From Microbacterium sp. zg-Y625 (lineage in GTDB: Bacteria > Actinomycetota > Actinomycetes > Actinomycetales > Microbacteriaceae): a stretch of 64,000 nucleotides of DNA. The position numbers were made by a program, and so were the translations under genes. The notes under the pieces are model-generated. The model saw nothing but the letters and a program-made list of their open reading frames with translations. It made no database searches and was not told where the DNA came from. How positions within the stretch are numbered: position 1 is the stretch's first letter; the number at the start of each line of letters is the position of its first letter. Of the stretch, positions 59,435 to 64,000 are shown piece by piece. The stretch is from positions 620,001 to 684,000 of the forward strand of contig NZ_CP126740.1 in the NCBI RefSeq assembly GCF_030246925.1, in the 5' to 3' direction.

Positions 59435-61182
59435 ATGACGGTCGACGACAGCAACGTATTCGCCGGCCTGGCCGCGCGACCACACGCGGACGTGCTCATC
59501 CTCGGGGGAGGCATCAACGGCCTCGCAACCTTCCGCGACCTGGCGATGCAGGGCGTGGACGTGGCCCTCGTGGAGCGGGCGGACTATGTCAGCGGCGCCT
59601 CCGCGGCGTCGTCGCACATGATCCACGGCGGGGTGCGCTACCTCGAGAACGGCGAGTTCCGGCTCGTGCACGAGGCGGTCACCGAGCGCAACGCCCTGCT
59701 GCGGACCGCGCCGCACTATGTGCGCCCGCTGCAGACCACCATCCCGATCTTCTCGACGTTCTCGGGTCTGCTCGCGGCGCCCCTGCGGTTCCTCCGCCAT
59801 GGCTCGGGGGCCAAGCGCGAGCGCGGGGCGGCCCTGATCAAGATCGGCCTGGTCATCTACGACTCGTTCTCGCGCGGCGGCGGGCAGGTGCCGCGGCACG
59901 CCTTCCGTGGGCGCAAGCGCTCCCTGCAGGAGCTCCCCGACCTGAATCCGGCCGTGAAGTACACCGCGACCTACTGGGATGCCTCGGTGCACGACCCGGA
60001 GCGGCTCGCGATCGACGTGCTGCGCGACGCGCTCGCGGCCGGGGGCGGCCGTGCTCGGGCGGCCAACTACACCGCGGCGGTCGGAGTGGGAGAAAACGGC
60101 ATCCTGCTGCGTGACGCCATGAGCGGCGAGGAGACCGTGTTCGCAGCGTCCGTCGTCGTCAACGCCACCGGACCCTGGGCGGACCTCACCAACGCGGGAC
60201 TCGGCGACCCGGTGCGGCGCATGGGGGGCACGAAAGGGTCGCACATCGTCGTGGACAGCCCCGAGCTGCTGGCGGCCACCGGCGGGCGGGAGCTGTTCTT
60301 CGAGAACGAGGACGGCCGGATCGTGCTGATCTATCCGTTGCGCGGCCGCGTGCTCATCGGCACCACCGATCTCGAGCACGACATGCGGCAGCCGGCGGTG
60401 TGCACCGAGGCCGAGGTCGATTACTTCATCGACCTGGTCGGTCAGGTGCTTCCCGGCATCCGGGTCGAGCGCGACCAGATCGTGTACCGCTTCTCCGGCG
60501 TGCGGCCGCTCCCGCGCCATGACGATGTCGCCCCCGGGTTCGTCTCGCGGGACTACCGCATCGACGAGACACGGGTGGCGGGGCTCCCCGCGGTCGTGCT
60601 GACCCTCGTGGGCGGAAAGTGGACCACGTTCCGGGCGTCTGCGGAGCGCCTCGCCGACACCGTGCTCGGCCACCTCGCCGCACCTCGCCGGCGCTCGACG
60701 AAGGGGGTGGCGATCGGGGGCGGGCGGGGCTTCCCCACCACGCAGCGCGCCCGCGCGCAATGGGTCAAGGCCCACGCCGGCGACCTGCCGGTGGACCGGG
60801 TCGACCAGCTGCTCAGCCGCTACGGCACGATCGCCGCCGACGTCATCGCCGCCATCATTGCCGATCCCGACGACCGCCCCCTCGCGAACGCGGCCGGCTA
60901 CAGCTCCGGCGAGCTCCGTCACCTCGCGGCGACCGAGCACGTGCGCCACCTCGACGACATGCTCATGCGCCGCACGGGCCTGGCCTTCACCGGCGGGGTC
61001 ACCGCCGAGGCCGCGCGCGAGGTCGCGGGCGTCATCGCCCCGGTGCTCGGGTGGAACCGCTCGCGTGTCGGCCAGGAGGTCGACCGGGCGATGCTGGCCG
61101 TGCGCGCCGCCGATCCCGCAGCGGTGTCCGACGCACCCGCCCCGGCGCTGCCGGAACCGCTCACCGACAGTCAGGACGCCCG

Positions 61183-61186
<4 letters not shown>
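59435..61186 (+). CDS. glpD: Aerobic glycerol-3-phosphate dehydrogenase
   Basis: The 583-residue FAD enzyme oxidises sn-glycerol-3-phosphate to DHAP at the membrane and passes electrons to quinone. Motifs: FAD-binding [62 protein letters not shown] and the C-terminal GlpO-type helical domain (YGTIAADV...). GGAGAG lies upstream of ATG 59435. The stop overlaps glpK, so the two are coupled. Confidence 0.94.
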
Positions 61187-62724
<1,538 letters not shown>

Positions 62725-62736
62725 CCCCGGCGGTCC

Positions 62737-64000
62737 CTATCGCTCGGTGTCCACGGGCATCCACACGCGCATCGTCGACGGTCCGCGCTCGGCCCACGCG
62801 TGGTAGGGGACGAGTGCGACGTCCCGCGCGGTGTCGGTGTCGGTCTCGCCGGCCGGCGGCGCTCCCGCATACGGCCACGGTGCGTCGGCGGTCGCTGCCG
62901 TGCGCAGCCGCACCACTACACGGCCGTCGTCGTCGAGGGGCGCCGCCTGCGTGCTCACGCGGGCATCGGCCACGTCGGCGCCGAGGTCCACCGACTCGAG
63001 CGCATACACGACGGGTCCGCGCTCGACGGCGACCTGTCCGCGCACCGCGTCCACGCGGGGGTCGGCCCAGGTCCAGCGCGCGCGCATCGGCAGTTCCACG
63101 ACGACCGTGTCGCCGGCTCGCGGTCCGCTGACCACGAGGTAACCGTCTTCGGCTCGTCGCTCGACCCCGTCGACGCGCACGAGACCGTCCGGCACCCAGC
63201 CCGGCACCCGCACCGAGAGCGTCCAATCCCCGGCAGCCCCGGTCGCGGAGATCTCGAGGCGCCCGTCCGCGGGATAGGCGGTCCGCACCTCGAGCTCGAG
63301 CGGGCCGCCGGCCAGCTCGGTGCGGATCGTGGCGGGGGCGAACTGATGCAGTTGCAGGCCGGTGTCATCGACCGAGGCCAGATAGGCCCCGAGCGACGCG
63401 AACGTGCGGGTCAGGTTGGTCGGGCAGCATGACACCTCGAACCAGGGGGCGCGCAGGCTCGACGCGGCGCGAGGGCTCGCCTCGTCGGGGTCGACCTCAC
63501 GGCCCGGCACGCGCTGCTGCAGCGGGTTGGTATAGAAGAACGCGCGCCCGTTGGCTGCGGGGGATGCCGCCACGACGTTGAAGAGGGCGCGCTCCACCGC
63601 GTCGGCGTGGCGGGCGTCGGCGGTGGCGAGCAGCAGACGGTGGTTGAGCATGACGGATGCCACCCCGGCGCACGTCTCGGAGTAGGCGCGGTCCGGCGGC
63701 AGCTCGAAGTCCAGCCCGAAGGACTCGCCCTCGTGGTGCGCACCCATCCCGCCGGTGAGATAGGTGCGGCGGGCGAGGGTCGCGGTGGTCTGCTGGACGA
63801 CGGCATCCAGGAGCGCCTGCTCGCCGGTCTCATCGGCGACGTCGGCCGCGCCCGCGGCGAGGTACAGCGCCCTCACCGCGTGGCCGTCGAACACCGTCGC
63901 CTCCCGCACCGGCACGTCGTCCTGGAAATACGCGGAGCCGAGCCCGATCTCGCCGAGCACGCCCCGGCCGCGACGGTCGATGAACAAGCGTGCCTGGTCG
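62737..64000 (-). CDS. GH127 (DUF1680) beta-L-arabinofuranosidase-like glycosidase, 5' part outside window
   Basis: About 421 codons of the C-terminal portion are visible; the frame is open at the window edge. GH127 features are clear: YLTGGMGAHHEGESFG, the zinc/catalytic segments YSETCAGVASVMLNHRLL (Glu and Cys) and FEVSCCPTNLTRTFASLG (the CC pair with the nucleophile Cys), followed by the beta-rich C-terminal domains. The family releases arabinofuranose from plant-type glycans. The visible part has no signal, but the N-terminus is missing. Convergent with glpK, 12 bp apart. Confidence 0.88.
   Translation of the reverse strand, partial: DQARLFIDRRGRGVLGEIGLGSAYFQDDVPVREATVFDGHAVRALYLAAGAADVADETGEQALLDAVVQQTTATLARRTYLTGGMGAHHEGESFGLDFELPPDRAYSETCAGVASVMLNHRLLLATADARHADAVERALFNVVAASPAANGRAFFYTNPLQQRVPGREVDPDEASPRAASSLRAPWFEVSCCPTNLTRTFASLGAYLASVDDTGLQLHQFAPATIRTELAGGPLELEVRTAYPADGRLEISATGAAGDWTLSVRVPGWVPDGLVRVDGVERRAEDGYLVVSGPRAGDTVVVELPMRARWTWADPRVDAVRGQVAVERGPVVYALESVDLGADVADARVSTQAAPLDDDGRVVVRLRTAATADAPWPYAGAPPAGETDTDTARDVALVPYHAWAERGPSTMRVWMPVDTER

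Overview
The window is about 70% G+C, densely coded on both strands and fully chromosomal in character. The gene set points to an actinobacterium of the Microbacteriaceae, most like Microbacterium: an F420-type DUF385 reductase, a PerM-like protein beside purN-purH, a monomeric NADP isocitrate dehydrogenase, a RamB-type regulator beside GTP-dependent PEP carboxykinase, and many leaderless promoters. The genus is an inference from gene content and sequence style, not a database match. No rRNA, tRNA, CRISPR array, transposase or phage gene was seen.

Layout. 1-4.2 kb: a truncated ESX/T7SS-type helical protein, a DUF385 reductase, an AzgA-type purine permease and a PerM-like membrane protein. 4.2-10.2 kb: purN-purH, a flavin disulfide oxidoreductase, then ada-alkA and ogt for alkylation repair. 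10.2-16.5 kb: a short leader ORF before a heterodimeric ABC exporter with one degenerate ATP site, then icd. 16.5-23.8 kb: an acetyltransferase, a CE7 esterase, an L,D-transpeptidase, nagB next to a ROK-like remnant, a GlcD-like oxidase and nagA. 23.8-26.1 kb: a ZTP riboswitch ahead of glyA-folD. 27-30.5 kb: a large secreted subtilase.

30.6-44 kb is a complete-looking homoprotocatechuate meta-cleavage locus. On the minus strand lie a FAH-RraA fusion, a GntR regulator, hpaE, hpaD, hpaH and hpaI. On the plus strand lie an MHS transporter and a flavin hydroxylase. Downstream, a TPP enzyme and a succinate-semialdehyde dehydrogenase diverge from each other. The same ATCGTATAyGAT operator sits in both divergent intergenic regions, so the locus looks like one regulon ending in pyruvate and succinate. 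The usual separate HpaF isomerase is absent.

44-64 kb: a winged-helix protein, ramB/pckG, an ABC exporter with a small HTH gene facing a second ABC-2 exporter across paired operators, an MHS transporter, the ribD-ribE-ribBA-ribH operon under an FMN riboswitch, glpD-glpK, and a partial GH127 glycosidase.

The least explained signals are non-coding. Three clusters hold fourteen copies of a 14-mer, CGAGTGAGTATTCG, at about 20-bp pitch. Two related 67-bp palindromes of identical geometry lie between genes, with a possible third. The heptamer GGATGCC/GGCATCC is strongly over-represented.
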